NCBI GenBank assembly: GCA_027943335.1
Contig: BSBK01002055.1
Coordinates: 772,501-836,500, forward strand
Source: Chamaecyparis obtusa
Lineage: Eukaryota; Streptophyta; Pinopsida; Cupressales; Cupressaceae
Direction: 5' to 3'
DNA length: 64,000 nt
Shown piece by piece: positions 44,889 to 57,300 of this stretch. The translations under genes were made by a program, and so were the position numbers. The notes beneath the pieces were generated by a model. It was not told the origin of the DNA and searched no databases. It saw only the letters and a list, made by a program, of their open reading frames with translations. Position 1 is the stretch's first letter, and each line of letters starts with the position of its first letter.

Positions 44889-47317
44889 TGTAATACCTCT
44901 CCTATGGTGATACTTAGACTTTTCTGATTTGGACATTTTTATTATGATGGTCAGGACTATACATTTACATTTATCTTTTGTGAATGATGATATGATGGAT
45001 ATGCTCATTTATGGTTATCATTTATATGTTTATGAGATTAGAAATCCATCTATTTTTATATGTTTTATGGATCTAACCCAATGATTTGAATCTAACCATT
45101 ATCATGATGTTTTATGTTTCATGGATATGTGTCAGATGTGTTTTCATGACTCAGGATGAAGTCGTAGTTACTCACTTAGTTGAGGTCCACACGATGTATC
45201 GATCCTGGTCATCTGCTTGCATATATCTGATTTGTATATCCATATGTATATATATGTATCTCTTCTTGGTGATGTAGGATTGTAGGTACTAGGTATCATC
45301 TCCACCTGGCTTCACAGGTCTAAGCGATCCCTCAAAATCCTCGATCGTTGTTGTTGTTACGGAGATATCACCAGGTTCCACAGGAAGAAACTTCACCTTT
45401 GATCCTTTTATCCTTAGGTGGGAAGTGCCAAGTCAGTCCCTTGTGTGAATATATTATGTGATCTCTCTATTTACTGGTTTTGTGGGTGTTGTATTAGTGG
45501 TGACCGAGCAACCAGTGTGAACCAAGCAGATTAGTGTTAACTGATGAAAATAGGATTCAGGGTTTATACAATTAAAACATTTAAGTATAATAATTTCTTA
45601 TACTTTAAGTTATACTTGTATAAAGGGTTTAGGTACCTTTTGAATTGATTGGGATAGGTTTCAACTTCCTAGGAGTTAAGTTGTAACTTTTAATTTTTAG
45701 ATTTTTAATAAAATTAGACTTAGTCAAATATTAGGCTTAGAATGAAGTTCATGGAACATTATCTTTTGGTATATAGAACTTTGAGTAAATCGTAAATGTG
45801 TTCATTCCTGGTTGGTATAGGTTATGTTCAGTGCATTTGGATGCCTTAATAGGGTTAGGATGTGTGTGGGAAGTAGTTTAGGGTTTAGGGTTGTCTAAGA
45901 AGATCAAGACCATTCTAAACATCCTTAAACGTTCCTAATTTCCCCTAAAACATCCATAAATTATCTTATTATTTTCTACTCTTTAATGCAGTCTTGCAAA
46001 AGTGTTTATGATATGTTTTTTTACTATGCGTATGATGTGGTTGCGATGTGTGGGTTAAGGGTAGAAAACCTAACGACACCTAGTGAGTAGCTCTCAGTGT
46101 GGGGCCGGGGCCCCAAGTGGCTAGTACTAGGATAACCGACTGAAGAGTTATTTTAACAAGTGATAATTTAATGAAAACTTATGGGAATGGGTTCAAACTT
46201 TTAAAAAGATTAAATGTGCCTTGCCCATGCCATTAGTGCTAGTAAAGGCTATGGATGGGAGTGGGAGAAGGTTCCTATGCATAGGTATGATTGAATTGTG
46301 CTTGTCTGTATGAAAGGCATTAGGTTTCGCATGTGCCTACTTGGGGGCCTACTTGGGGGCCGGGGCCCGGAGTGGCTAGTACCAGGACAACCCAAGGGGT
46401 GAGGGCTATGCGATGACACTCACTTAGGTTGTTGCTTAGAGTTTCTACCAAGCCTTAGAACCTATTTGGGGAAAGATTTATACTTGGGCTTTCTTTTCAT
46501 TTGTTATTTGGGAAAGGTAACCCGACCCTAGGTTTGGCCTAGCTATTCCTTCTTTGTGGACCCTGGTGTTTATCTCCTAGCACGGGGGAGTGCGCCTTTG
46601 GGTGTCCACGTGGTTGGGTGGTAAACATTTTATCAAGGTATCTTTTGCGGATGCAGTGTTGAAGATTCATGCTTGCTTATGTACCAGTTTTTGAAGAATG
46701 AAGGCTTTGTAATTATCTTTCATGATGTAAAGTTATTGTTACCTCCCAAGTGGAGATGAATGTAATGTAATCATTGATGTAATTAAAAATGATGTATTTG
46801 AAATGGGTAGACTTAGGAATAAAGGGAAAAAGGGGATGTGAACTTTATGTATAAGATGTATGTTGGAAAAGAAAATGATTTTTAGTTAAGTAGTATGATT
46901 TTAATTAGTGATGATTCAAGGAAAGGCCATTGAAGAAAAAATGTATTATTTGCAATGTATCAAATGATTTAGATGGTTCTATTTGATTTAAAGGTTATAT
47001 TGTTCATAAAGAATACTTAGGAATATAGATGATTTTAAATGGAAAATTGAAATAAAAGTACTATGTAGTTCTTAATAAAGAATCTTATAGTGATATGATG
47101 TAATTTGCTTTGAGAAGTATATCTTGTTGTTAGTTTACTTAATGGACTTAAATGAATCATGCATTAGATAGAAGGGAACCTTGGGAGGAAACTAAGTTTA
47201 AGTTTTGTTCATATAATTGTTTTAAAAATTCAAAATTTTTCATAAATCATTACTTGGGTTTTTCTTTTATAAAGAGAATCTTTGTTCTCTTCCCTGGTTC
47301 CCTTGCGGGGCATGACA
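44889..47317 (+). mobile_element. Solo LTR of a long-LTR retrotransposon
   Basis: 2429 bp, TGTAATACCTCTCC to GGGGCATGACA, flanked by a perfect 5-bp duplication TATTT (44884-44888, 47318-47322). It lies inside element C. There is no internal region. It is probably left by recombination between the two LTRs of a Ty3-type element; TGTAATACC starts are shared with element A, but the rest differs. Two GC-rich blocks, GGGGCCGGGG followed by GTGGCTAGTAC, lie at 46101 and 46356. Short ORFs inside it were not taken as genes. Confidence 0.88.
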
Positions 47318-47322
47318 TATTT

Positions 47323-47617
47323 TATGATGTAATTATGCTATGGTTAAGAGTGCATGAGCTAATATGAAGTTATGCGAGATCGCAAGAAGTTCTAAGTTTT
47401 GCAAGAAAGCAAGAACAACTTTTTGGAAAGAAGCGACAAAAGAATTGAATGTGATGTCAGAATCTTGTGAGATTGAAAGGTTAAAAGCTTATGATCAGTA
47501 TTGTTTGATCATTAAGGTGAGTATAAGTGTTAAGGAGATCAAGCAGCAGTGATTGAGAGTAATTTGCAAGGATTTGGTGAAAGAATTTCATGTCGGATCT
47601 ATGCAAAGCCCTAAATC
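47323..47617 (+). other. Element C interior between the solo LTR and ORF2
   Basis: A 62-codon frame at 47364-47552 (MKLCEIARSSKFCKKARTTF) may be coding or leader. It is in another frame than ORF2. Confidence 0.4.
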
Positions 47618-50600
47618 ATGAAATTAAGGTATTTTACTAAGCAAATCTATCAGTCAGTTAGAGAATTTGTAGAAGATATAGATGTTTCTTTGGCTCACAA
47701 TATAAAAGATAAGATCAGACATAATATTAAAAGGGAACCAGTAGAACCCTTGGAAGAAGACCTTAAATTAGCATTATCATCTGTACCAGATGGAGTTTTA
47801 CATTTAGAGAATGTTAGAAGCTATTTGGGATGTAAGCTTGAAACCCTCAGTGATAGTGATTTTACTAAAGAGTATGAGAAGCTTTACAATCAAGATATGT
47901 CATTAAAAGTAGGGTTTGAAAATTTGAAGGACAATGAAATCATAAATTATTCACTACAATATGAATTTGATGATGAAGAATGCACCAATATAATTTTCAG
48001 CAAAATTCATAATGGAAAGTTTTGGTTAGATGACAGAGTGATAGATATAACAATAGACCTAATTCATGATGTAATTGGTTTGTCTAAATCTAGATTTATA
48101 CCATTGAATGAGAAGAACATGAGGAAAATAGTACTAGATAATAGTAAGTCATCCTACAATGGTAGAGGAATAGTGATTAGTAAGATTCAGCAAGATGATG
48201 TTAGATACTTATGCAAGATCTTAACATGTAAGTTTTGTGCTAATTCTAGAGAAGATGACATGGGAGCTAGTATGATTCATGCAACTTATTTGATGTGTGT
48301 TAATAAAGTGCAAGCAGATATGTGTGAAATCTTGAGAATTCAGTTATTTGAGAACCTAGAAAAGATTAAGAAAACTAAGAATTCCCTATTTAGATTCTCA
48401 TCCCTGATCACATATATGTTTTTCCAATTGTTGAGAAGATTCCCTTACACTATTAGTGAAGATTGGAATGATGGCAAGACCTCAATGGAAAAAATCAACA
48501 GAGTATATAGGAGACACCCTATGGATAAGGTCAATGAAAGTGCAACTTTGGTAATCAAAACATTTTAGAACTTGATGAAGAACAAATCAAGAATTCCACA
48601 GGCTATAGTTGAGAAATATAAGAATGAAGTATGCTTTATGGTTGACACTGAATTTACATTCATTGAAGCAGTTGAACCTAGAGTAGAATTCATAGACCCT
48701 CTTGGTTATGAAATTTTTGAAGTTGAAGCAGAAGAATATGTAAATAGATTGTTGAAATGTAAGTTGGATATACATAGGAACATATTTGAGACTTATAAGG
48801 AGAACTTAAACTCCGCAAAGTGTATTCAAGAAGAAAAAAAATCCAAGAAGATAGTAGAAAGTACTATAAAGAAAATTCTAAAGGACACAGGTATGATAGA
48901 ACGAGAATTTGTAATTGCAAAGAATACAACATCAACACTTAGAGATATTAGACAAAAGGAAGTTTTGTCTATTCTACCCCTAATAGCAGTTGTAGTTGAG
49001 ACTGGAAATTTGTAGCATGAAGTAAAAGTGGAGAAAGTTGAGAAGGAACAAGAAATTAGGAAGTCTACAAGACCATCCTCCACTCCACCAAAAAAAAGAA
49101 TAAAAGAAATAGCTACTGGACTAGGTAAGAGACAGAAGACAATAGTTGCCCCAGTTCAGAGGAAAATAGAAAAGATAGAAGATGATGAGGACATAGAAGT
49201 GAAGAAGAAGAAATGGAAACCTAAGATTGAGAAAGTAAATGATCAAATCATTAATGATGGATATTTTTCAAAGATGAACAAGTATTATGATCTCTATAAC
49301 TATTCTGAGAGATTAAACTTGGAAAACGTAGTTGTGAGGCATATGATCCTAGCTAACAAGAAGTTTGATACAATTCAAGGAAAGATCCCTAATGATCTAT
49401 TTGAGAAGCTGGTAAACATAAAGAAGAGAGCAGTTGAAGAAGATAATAAAATTAGAGAAAATTTTGTAAGTAAGCTCTGTGACATCAGAAATGAAGACCA
49501 CCTTAAATAAATCATGAAAGAATTTGGTACACTTCTAAGAACAAAAGGAGAACAATTCTAATAATGGGAGGTAATTATGAGGAAATAAATAAGGAAATTG
49601 AGTAGGGAGTTGTAAAAGTAATGACAACAAGTGTTGGAAAGCAATCTAGTGTAGCAGAACAAGCTATGGAAGCTAAGCATTAGAAGAGTCCCTCTCCACC
49701 ACCTTCAATTAGCATTGAAGATGAATCAATGAATGTGGAAGGAATGAATATTACACTGAACACTGATGACAACCCTTTTAGCCACCTAGAGAACATTGTT
49801 GACAATTTAGATTTTGAAGAGAAGGACAAGTCAATTGAAGAGGAAAGGAAAGAAATAAGGAAAGAAGAAGAGACATAGGCAGAAATTCAAGTAAACACAA
49901 TGAGTCAAGGATAGAAAGAAACACCTAGCAAAGTTGAAATAAATCCTACCCCTGAGATTGTAGCTAAGAAGCCACATATTGAATCACTATTTGCTGATAT
50001 TGGAAAATAAGTTGATGATGATGATCAAATGGAGTTGATCTTATCTTTGAACAAGATTATTGGAAAGAAAAAGGAGGTGAAAAGCCTTGAAGGTTTACTG
50101 CAAGAAGTAACAGGAAAGTTGCAGAGTGTTGTGACTAATCACGTAACAGAAGCAGATCCACGGACTAAAGCTAGAGAAGTTATGAAGACTTTTGATAATG
50201 AATTTACTAACTTGTTAGACATTTCTATAGTGAAGGCTTAGGCAGCCTATGAGACCAAAATGCTTCTTTATATAACTCAAAATATTAGGAATGATATCAA
50301 TAATTTGGATGTATGCATAAAAGATTTAAGAAGGAAATTGGACAAAGGAAAAGCCCTGTATATCCAGCGTACAAATTTAGACAATAATGTATCTGAAGTG
50401 ACTGAGAAGATTAAAGCAAAGATGATTGAAATTCAAACAAAAGTGAATCTGTTAGCCAATCCTAATGTAAAGATACTGGATGTAGAGAAAAGAATCTGTA
50501 AGATAAATGATGAATTAAGGATTCTTAATGATGAGAAAGATAAGAAATTGAAAATATTCTCTCTTCTAAGAGAGCGCATTTCAATCAAGATAAGCATTAT

Positions 50601-50811
50601 TGAAGGATAGTTGGAAGAATGTCTTGCATCTAAGACATCTTATGAGAAGTTTAACTTTGCAAATCTCCAAGCATGTGAGATCGCGTCTTATGGTTTGTAT
50701 GCACTACTCAGTGTTGTAGACACCATTATGAAGGCATGTGAGAAAGAATTCGGGAGCATAAAAGTGAACTTTGCAGATTGTGTTGCAAGCCTACTAGCTC
50801 TGCAAATTTGA
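47618..50811 (+). pseudogene. Element C ORF2: large protein of about 1060 residues, not pol
   Basis: From ATG 47618 the frame is open for 316 codons, then continues past a TAG (48566) for 148 codons and past a TAG (49013) to a TAA at 49508. A +/-1 shift near 49545-49563 leads into a frame that runs to 50811 with about seven stops, nearly all TAG explainable as former CAG. The N-terminal part is compact and globular-looking: YEFDDEECTNIIFSKIHNGK, FWLDDRVIDITIDLIHDVIG, DMGASMIHATYLMCVNKVQA. The pattern 'D..I.LIHDVIGLS' recalls plant transposon-type or plant-mobile-domain proteins; this is a resemblance by eye only. A basic middle (KKRIKEIATGLGKRQKT) could be a nuclear signal. The C-terminal third is coiled coil (LLYITQNIRNDINNLDVCIK, VEKRICKINDELRILNDEKD). 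No catalytic triad of a known enzyme is visible. Confidence 0.75.
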
Positions 50812-51049
50812 ATCAAGGTAAATAGTTTTGTGAACACAGTTTTGGCACCCTTTTCTTGTCATTGTTGTGAAAGGGGGAGTGATAGCAGAAAATTGATATA
50901 TATGATAAGGAAGTATATTCCTAGGGGGATCATAGATAAAATATATGGATTCATAAGGATTATGAAGATATAATTTTTGTTATGGCCACAATTTTGAGTT
51001 TTTGAGTTTTGAGACTTAGCCAATTTTCTCATATATTGCCACCAATGAC

Positions 51050-51061
51050 AAAGGGGGAGAT
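51050..51061 (+). promoter_or_regulatory. Polypurine tract of element C
   Basis: AAAGGGGGAGAT directly before the 3' LTR, the usual copia form. Confidence 0.88.
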
Positions 51062-52113
51062 TATTGGAAATTTGGCCGAGTTAGATATCTATATGTTGTC
51101 ATTATGGTAACATATGATCTATGTGAAGAACATAGATGACAAAGAGCAAGTATGACAGAGCGTAGAGCAAAATTGTCTAAGTATGTGTCGTATTTTCCCA
51201 GTGTACCCAGAAGATAGTTTTGATTGGCAACATTGATTGAAGTAAGTTCAGTGCTTGCACACTTGAACATGGATACTATGATGCATATTGAAGACTCACC
51301 TGAGAGTGCAAGTCTGTACGGCATGTACCGAAGAAGTTATTGCAATATTACAGGAAGTGTTAAAGCCGACATGACAGTATAGAAGACATAATGAGTAAAG
51401 AGTTAAGGGATCATTTTGTTTATCAAAATAATGTCTTAATGATATAAAGGGACAACATCCTAGATGTTAACCCTTGGGCTGCATATTGTAAAATATATTT
51501 TGTAAAGTACTTTATGTTTAGTAAAGCTGACTGTAAAAGTTATTATCCCTAATAACTTGTATAAATGTAATGCATATGGAATGCAGAGATATATGTGAAT
51601 GAGATAGATGATATAGCGAACATATATATGAAAGGTATTGATGCAAAGTTGTGAAAGACAAGAAAGAAGTATAAGCTTAGGTACCTTGCCCTATTTTGTA
51701 ATCAGTAATCATTGTAGATTACTTGTTTGGGCAATTGGCTCATCTTGTAATCATTTGTAATCAGTTTGACCAAATCTTAGCAGGGTTGAGGCTTCTAACA
51801 AGGCCTAGAGTCCCTTAATCAGGACTGAGACACTATACATATGTAACAGGGTCAACATGCTTAACATGATACTTTTGATTAGTGGATCTTTGTGGGTATC
51901 ATCCCCACCGGGGTTTTCCCTTGGCCAGGGTTTCCTCGAGAACAAATAATGTGTTATGAGTTCATTTGCTTTATTGTTATGCATGTTCTTTAGTTTAATC
52001 TATTATGCAAGCATAAAGATAGTCCGTTATATCCATAATTAGGAAAAAGTAAAAGTTTGTAGAATACCGATTCACCCCCCCCCCCCCTCTCTCAGTATTC
52101 CCTATTTCTAACA
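51062..52113 (+). repeat. Element C 3' LTR
   Basis: 1052 bp; the start is TATTGG instead of TGTTGG. It carries a run of 13 C at 52075-52087, against 6 in the 5' copy, and an extra GTTCTTTAGTTTAATCTATT-type segment near 51990. Confidence 0.93.
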
Positions 52114-52118
52114 GTTTT

Positions 52119-53227
52119 TTCCTTGTTGGTTATGTTGAGGAGGATTCCTCCTTTGGTAAAAGAGAATCAGATAACTTTATTGGAAATTCCCCTCTAGAAA
52201 CTAAGAGATGGAAGATTAGCAAAATAGGAAAAAAAATTATTACTATATTAGAGGAAGAAGAGAAGGAAAAGGTAGATGTGTCTCCATCTAAATCTAGATT
52301 AACTGATTTGGATATTTCTCAAATTATGTTTGAAGAAGGTGATTTGGGATGGGATTGGTGAAATATGGTGTACCTTCTCTTTAGACAATAGGCCTAAATT
52401 TGGAAGTTCTTTAGTTGAAAATTTTCTTTTTAAAGCTATTTTTGTTTATGTTGTTTCTAATGTGTTACTAAACGATGTGGTAAAAATTGTTGAGGAAACA
52501 TTGTTGGAGGATGGTTTATAAGGACATAAGTTCAAAGATGTGATTGAAAGAAAATGTGCTAACCCCCCAAAAAAGCTATGTAAGCATATTGGTGAGACAA
52601 GAAAAAGGTATTGTCTCTAGTGGATTGCTACCATTCATAACTTGGGTGGTAACATTGAGGCTATCAAGCCTAAGTTGAATGAGATTAGTAAAATTTTTGG
52701 TTTCTTCAAAGACAAGGGTGGAAAAATGAGAATTAGAGTTGGTGAGTTGTATTTTGAGTTTTCCTCTACATTCAGAGATAGAGAGAAGATGTGATCATAA
52801 GTTTCTAGCTAGTGAAGGAAATGGTTCAGGTCTAGTTAGAAAATCTTTATAGAATTATTTCTAATGTAATTATGAACGTTTGTGTTGATCTTTAGACTGG
52901 TCATCATTATTTGATATGTTAGTTTTTCTTGATAGTTTTTGTGCTTGAATGAGTTCAGTTGTGGATGCTTGGAAGAAGAGTCTTCCAATTATAAAAGAGA
53001 GGTACATAAAAGAATTTCTTGTGAAGTTTTTTATTTTTACTTGAATTTGTGAATGATTTTATTTGGCCCTTTTCCATTGTTGGCAAAAAAATGGGACAAA
53101 TTGAAGAGAAAAAAAAATTAAAAATGGAATTACTTAAATTAGGGGAACTTTTTGGATATTTTTGGGTTTTAAGGGTTTTTTTTGTTTGTTTTTGTTTTGT
53201 TTTCCCATCAATGTCAAAGGGGTAGAT
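52119..53227 (+). pseudogene. 3' coding part of old copia-like element G
   Basis: Pieces in neighbouring frames: VGYVEEDSSFGKRESDNF and VSPSKSRLTDLDISQIMFEE (52125-52360), then FSLDNRPKFGSSLVENFLFK and VVKIVEETLLEDG (52330-52521), and IATIHNLGGNIEAIKPKLNE (near 52640). The layout after it, with CATTGTTGGCAAAAA followed by a T/G-rich stretch and AAAGGGGTAGA, is the same as in the 3' part of element C. It probably encoded a protein comparable to element C ORF2. I recognise no domain. Confidence 0.45.
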
Positions 53228-53562
53228 TGTTGAGATGTTGTTTTTATCATTGTTTTCATTGATGTGAAAACCATTGTACCATATGGTTGTGCTTGGGTGT
53301 TACATAGTATTGATCTATCCTATGCAGTTTATTATTATAATAAATTATATGGATGGTTATCCTTGATCCAATAATGGCGATATATCTTTTTAGTACATCT
53401 ATGTAATTTAGTTAGTGTAGAAATATGAAGATTGGAAGGTTATCATTGGAAGTTGTTCCCAGAAGTTACTCCAAGTATATTTTCTTTCTATAAATTCATG
53501 TAGTATGTCAGAAGATTTTGGTATGCCACTCCTATTAAATTTTGGATATATGCTAATAGGTG
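53228..53562 (+). repeat. Start of the 3' LTR of element G, cut by the LINE
   Basis: AATGTCAAAGGGGTAGAT is followed by TGTTGAGATGTTG, the standard copia purine tract and LTR start. The LTR cannot be followed beyond the T-rich tail of the LINE near 53563. No second copy was found in the window. Confidence 0.6.
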
Positions 53563-54318
53563 TTTTTCTTTTTTTGTTTTTTTTAAATGGACGGAGCCAC
53601 TATATATATTATTTAAAATTAAAAATAGGTTCAAGGGTTCATTCGGGAAAGAACCTGAAAGAAAACCCGAAATTGTCACCCGATACAAAGATGCCAGGAG
53701 ATTCCATACAAAGTGTCGAGAAAATTTACAGAATGATTGTTCATAGTAATAATGATTTTTGGAAGTACACACAAATTTATCTGATCACATGGCGAGTAGA
53801 TTTGGAGCATGTAAGGTTAATGAGAACCTTGATCATTAAAAAACCATCCAGCAAAATTCGTAGCCCAAGAAAGCAAGATGCACAAGGTCATTAAGCCACG
53901 TCGTCCTGAGACACATGCCACAAGTACATGACAAGGTAACTCAAATACAGCTAGATCAAAAATGAAGATAAATATCAAGGGTAATCATTTCCAAATGTGC
54001 CAGCACATCCATCTCAATTAATCATTTTCTGCAAGGTACTGAATGACAACATGGAGAGTGCCAAATGATAAATCATGACACCCTTGTTTCATTGTTAATG
54101 ATATCCAATAAACTTGGATATAGCTCCGGTAGTGTAGTTGGATGCCAACTATCTAGTTTCTTTCCATCACATCCTAAGTTTGAAAGGTAGTCAGCCAATT
54201 GGTTACCTTCACGATAAGTATGAGTGAGGAGGCAATTTTCAAAAGCATCAATTAGGCACCAAGCCTATTTTAGCTTGTATGCTAGACTTCTGCATTGAAT
54301 TTGTCTATTAATACAAGC

Positions 54319-57300
54319 CTAAATAATAATAAAAGAATCCCCTTCCACTTGGAGCCGAGGTATCTTCATAGATGATGTTGTGACAAGGCCGAGGAGCAAA
54401 GTTGAAACCTTTGCATTACTGTTGGTGCCCCACGGAATAGGCAAAGATTTTATAATTAGAGGTATGCCCAAGTGATTTCGTAAACACACACCTATACCAG
54501 ACATCCCTGGATTGCCACGACATGCACCATCAAAGTTCAGCTTAATAACACCTTGGTCTGGAGGTTTCCATTTCACACTCAATCTGTCTTACTTCAATGT
54601 ATTTGTGAGGCTTAAAAGATTTGGAATAGATATAAGCTTCCAATTTTTGAGAATTTGACTATCCCAATTAGAGAAGCCAATTTGTGAAGACCTCTTCCTA
54701 ATATTAGTTATAACCAGTTTAGAAATTGATTTTTCAATTATGTCTGTGACATCACTAACTGTAGATTGCTCCTGCCTGAAGATACGCTTGTTCCTTTCCC
54801 ACTACAATGCCCAAACAACCAAGGATGGGGAACATTTCTAGATGGATGCTAGGAGAGATTTTGCATGTAACACCGGCCAAGCTTCAAACAAATCCCACAA
54901 GGAGTTTGGCAGTGGCATTGAAAAACTAAGTTTGTCAAGAAGAAACAACCAACAATCTTGAGCAAAAGCACATTGAAGAAAAACATGATCAACATCTTCA
55001 ATAAAATGCCCACATAGAAGGCATTTAAATCATTGGGCAATATTGAATCTTTCTAACCTATCACTTGTTAATGGCCTTTTTCGAAGAGCTAGCTAGGAGA
55101 AGCAACCTGCATTAGGCAATGTACAATCATTCCAACAGAAAAAATAAGCCCTTTTCTTTATCAAATTATTCTCCAAACTACTAAGAGCCAAATATCCATC
55201 TTTGATTGAATAGCATCCATTAATAGCAGGGGCCCAAAAAATCATGTCTTCTTGTTCAAGGAAGAATGCATCCCTATCACTAATTGCCTGATTGAATAGA
55301 AGAGCAATATGATCTAGTATAGGAAAATTGGAAGGATCTTTCCAATTGACCTTGTAAGAGAGAGGATCCCCTTGAGACACATAATCCACAACCCTGTCTC
55401 CCCAATTGTCTTTAAATATCTGAATGAAATCTGAAAAATCTTGTCTGGTAGCCAGAGGAGGTAGGCCATTCCATGAATCCTCCCAAAAAAATACTCGACG
55501 TCCATTATTAATTTCCCAAGAAACATAGTCAAGTATCACATGCCTAGATGTAGTCATAAACTTCCATATTTTAGAGCCTCGAGGTAAGTTTGATGCAGTT
55601 GAGATTCAAAGAGGATCTAAGGAGTCAAGATATTTTGATTTCATAATCTGACACCATAAACTATTTGGTTTGTGGTCATTTTCCAAATCAACTTTCCACC
55701 ATAAGCTTTATTTCTAAGTGCTAGGTTATGGAGACCCACTCCACCACATTTTTTGTCATGCATCATATCCTCCAATGAAATTAATAGGATTTTTCTATGT
55801 CCAGACATATTTCCACACCACAAGAATTTAGTAATTATTTGTCTGATCTATTTAATCACTGAAGAGGGAGCATGCAACACAGAGATGAAATAGTTTGGTA
55901 TAGTAGAGAGGACAGATCTAACGAGTAAAATTTTACCCAAGAGGGAAATCCATCTAACTTTCCATGCTGATACCCTACTTTTGATTCTATCAATGATTGA
56001 TTTCCAGTATACAGCCTTGTTAGCTCCCATAAAAAGAGGGGATTCCTAAATATGTTGATGGTAACAATTCTTGCTGTAAGCCCAAAATGTTAACAATCTT
56101 GTCTGAAAGGATTGCATTGGTGAAGAAGATGTAAACTTTTGATTTTGGAGTACTGATTTTATGACCTGAAATAGTAGTATAAAGGTCAAGGACTTGCTTA
56201 ATTGATCTGGCTTCCTGAAGAGAAGCAAACCCAAATAATAGGGTATCATCTGCAAATAAAGAGTGTGTGATGGATATAGTAGATCTAGGCAACTGAATTC
56301 CTTTCCAACTTCCATTTATGTGTCTAGAGGTAACCAATCTACTGAAGGCCTCTGCCATAATAATAAACAATGAGGAAGATAGTGGGTCACCCTGTCTTAC
56401 ACCTTGGGAAGAGGAAAAAGAACCTGAAGGAACCCCATTAATCATGACTGAAAAAATTGCTCCAAAAATACAGGCCTTAACCCATTTACACCACTTAGGA
56501 GAGAAACCAAACTTGAGAAGAACCTTAAACAGGAAATTCCAATTGACCTTGTCATATGCTTTAACCATATACAACTTGATAACAAATGATGGAAGCTGAT
56601 GAGAGTTAATAGAATGCAACGTTTCATGTGCAACAAGAGCTCCTTCCATGGTCTCAATCCCAGGAACAAAACCACCTTGCTGAGGAGAGGTAATTTTTGT
56701 GAGAAGCTTCTGTAATCTTAGATATATAGCCTTAGTGAATATCTTATATATGGTGTTACATAAGGAAATTGGTTTGAAGTCTGCAAAAGTCCTTGGAGAT
56801 AAAGATTTAGGAATCAAGGCTATATTGGTACAATTGAAATTCTTAAGCATGAAGTTGTGCTTTCTTGATTCATCCATTGCGAGGAGAAGATCAAAAGCAA
56901 TAAAGTCCCAACATTTCTGAAAAAAACCTGCTGTAAAACTATCTAGACTAGGAGCTTTATCTGAAGACATAGAAAACACCGCTTCCTTAATCTCAATCAA
57001 AGTAAAAGGTCTAATCAGAAAAGCATTATCTTGTGAGGTAATCAAGGAAGGGATTGTTGAGAGCATCTCCTCAGTGAGAACATGAGATGGTTGATCATTT
57101 GGAGCTAGGGCTAGTAAATTTTTGAAAAATTTAACACCCTCATTCTGAATACTTGTTGCATTAGACAAAATATCATTTGAATCTGAACTCCCAATTTGAA
57201 AAATAGTGTTTGATGTTCTCCTCTGTTTGACTGACATGTGGAAAAACTTAGTATTTTTGTCTCCCTTCCAAAGCCATGATTCCCATGATTTCTGCCTCCA

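Larger units (their letters stand above)
42431..52113 (+). mobile_element. Element C: copia-type LTR element with two non-pol ORFs
   Basis: LTRs 42431-43460 and 51062-52113; primer site TGGTATCAGAGC; purine tract AAAGGGGGAGAT; perfect target duplication GTTTT (42426-42430, 52114-52118). Without the nested solo LTR the element is 7.3 kb. It has no protease, integrase, RT or RNase H. It carries a coiled-coil/zinc-knuckle ORF (43532-44737) and a second ORF of about 1060 codons (47618-50811). The LTR style and primer site are those of Ty1/copia elements, and the U5 blocks resemble the copia at 30672-37910. It would need enzymes from such an element. Confidence 0.92.

Noticed and set aside
52075..52087. 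Run of 13 C as a possible regulatory G-quadruplex
   Set aside because: A single homopolymer in an LTR, 6 long in the sister LTR; more likely slippage or a sequencing error.
56318..56920. Plus-strand ORFs over the LINE RT
   Set aside because: Antisense to the clear RT motifs.
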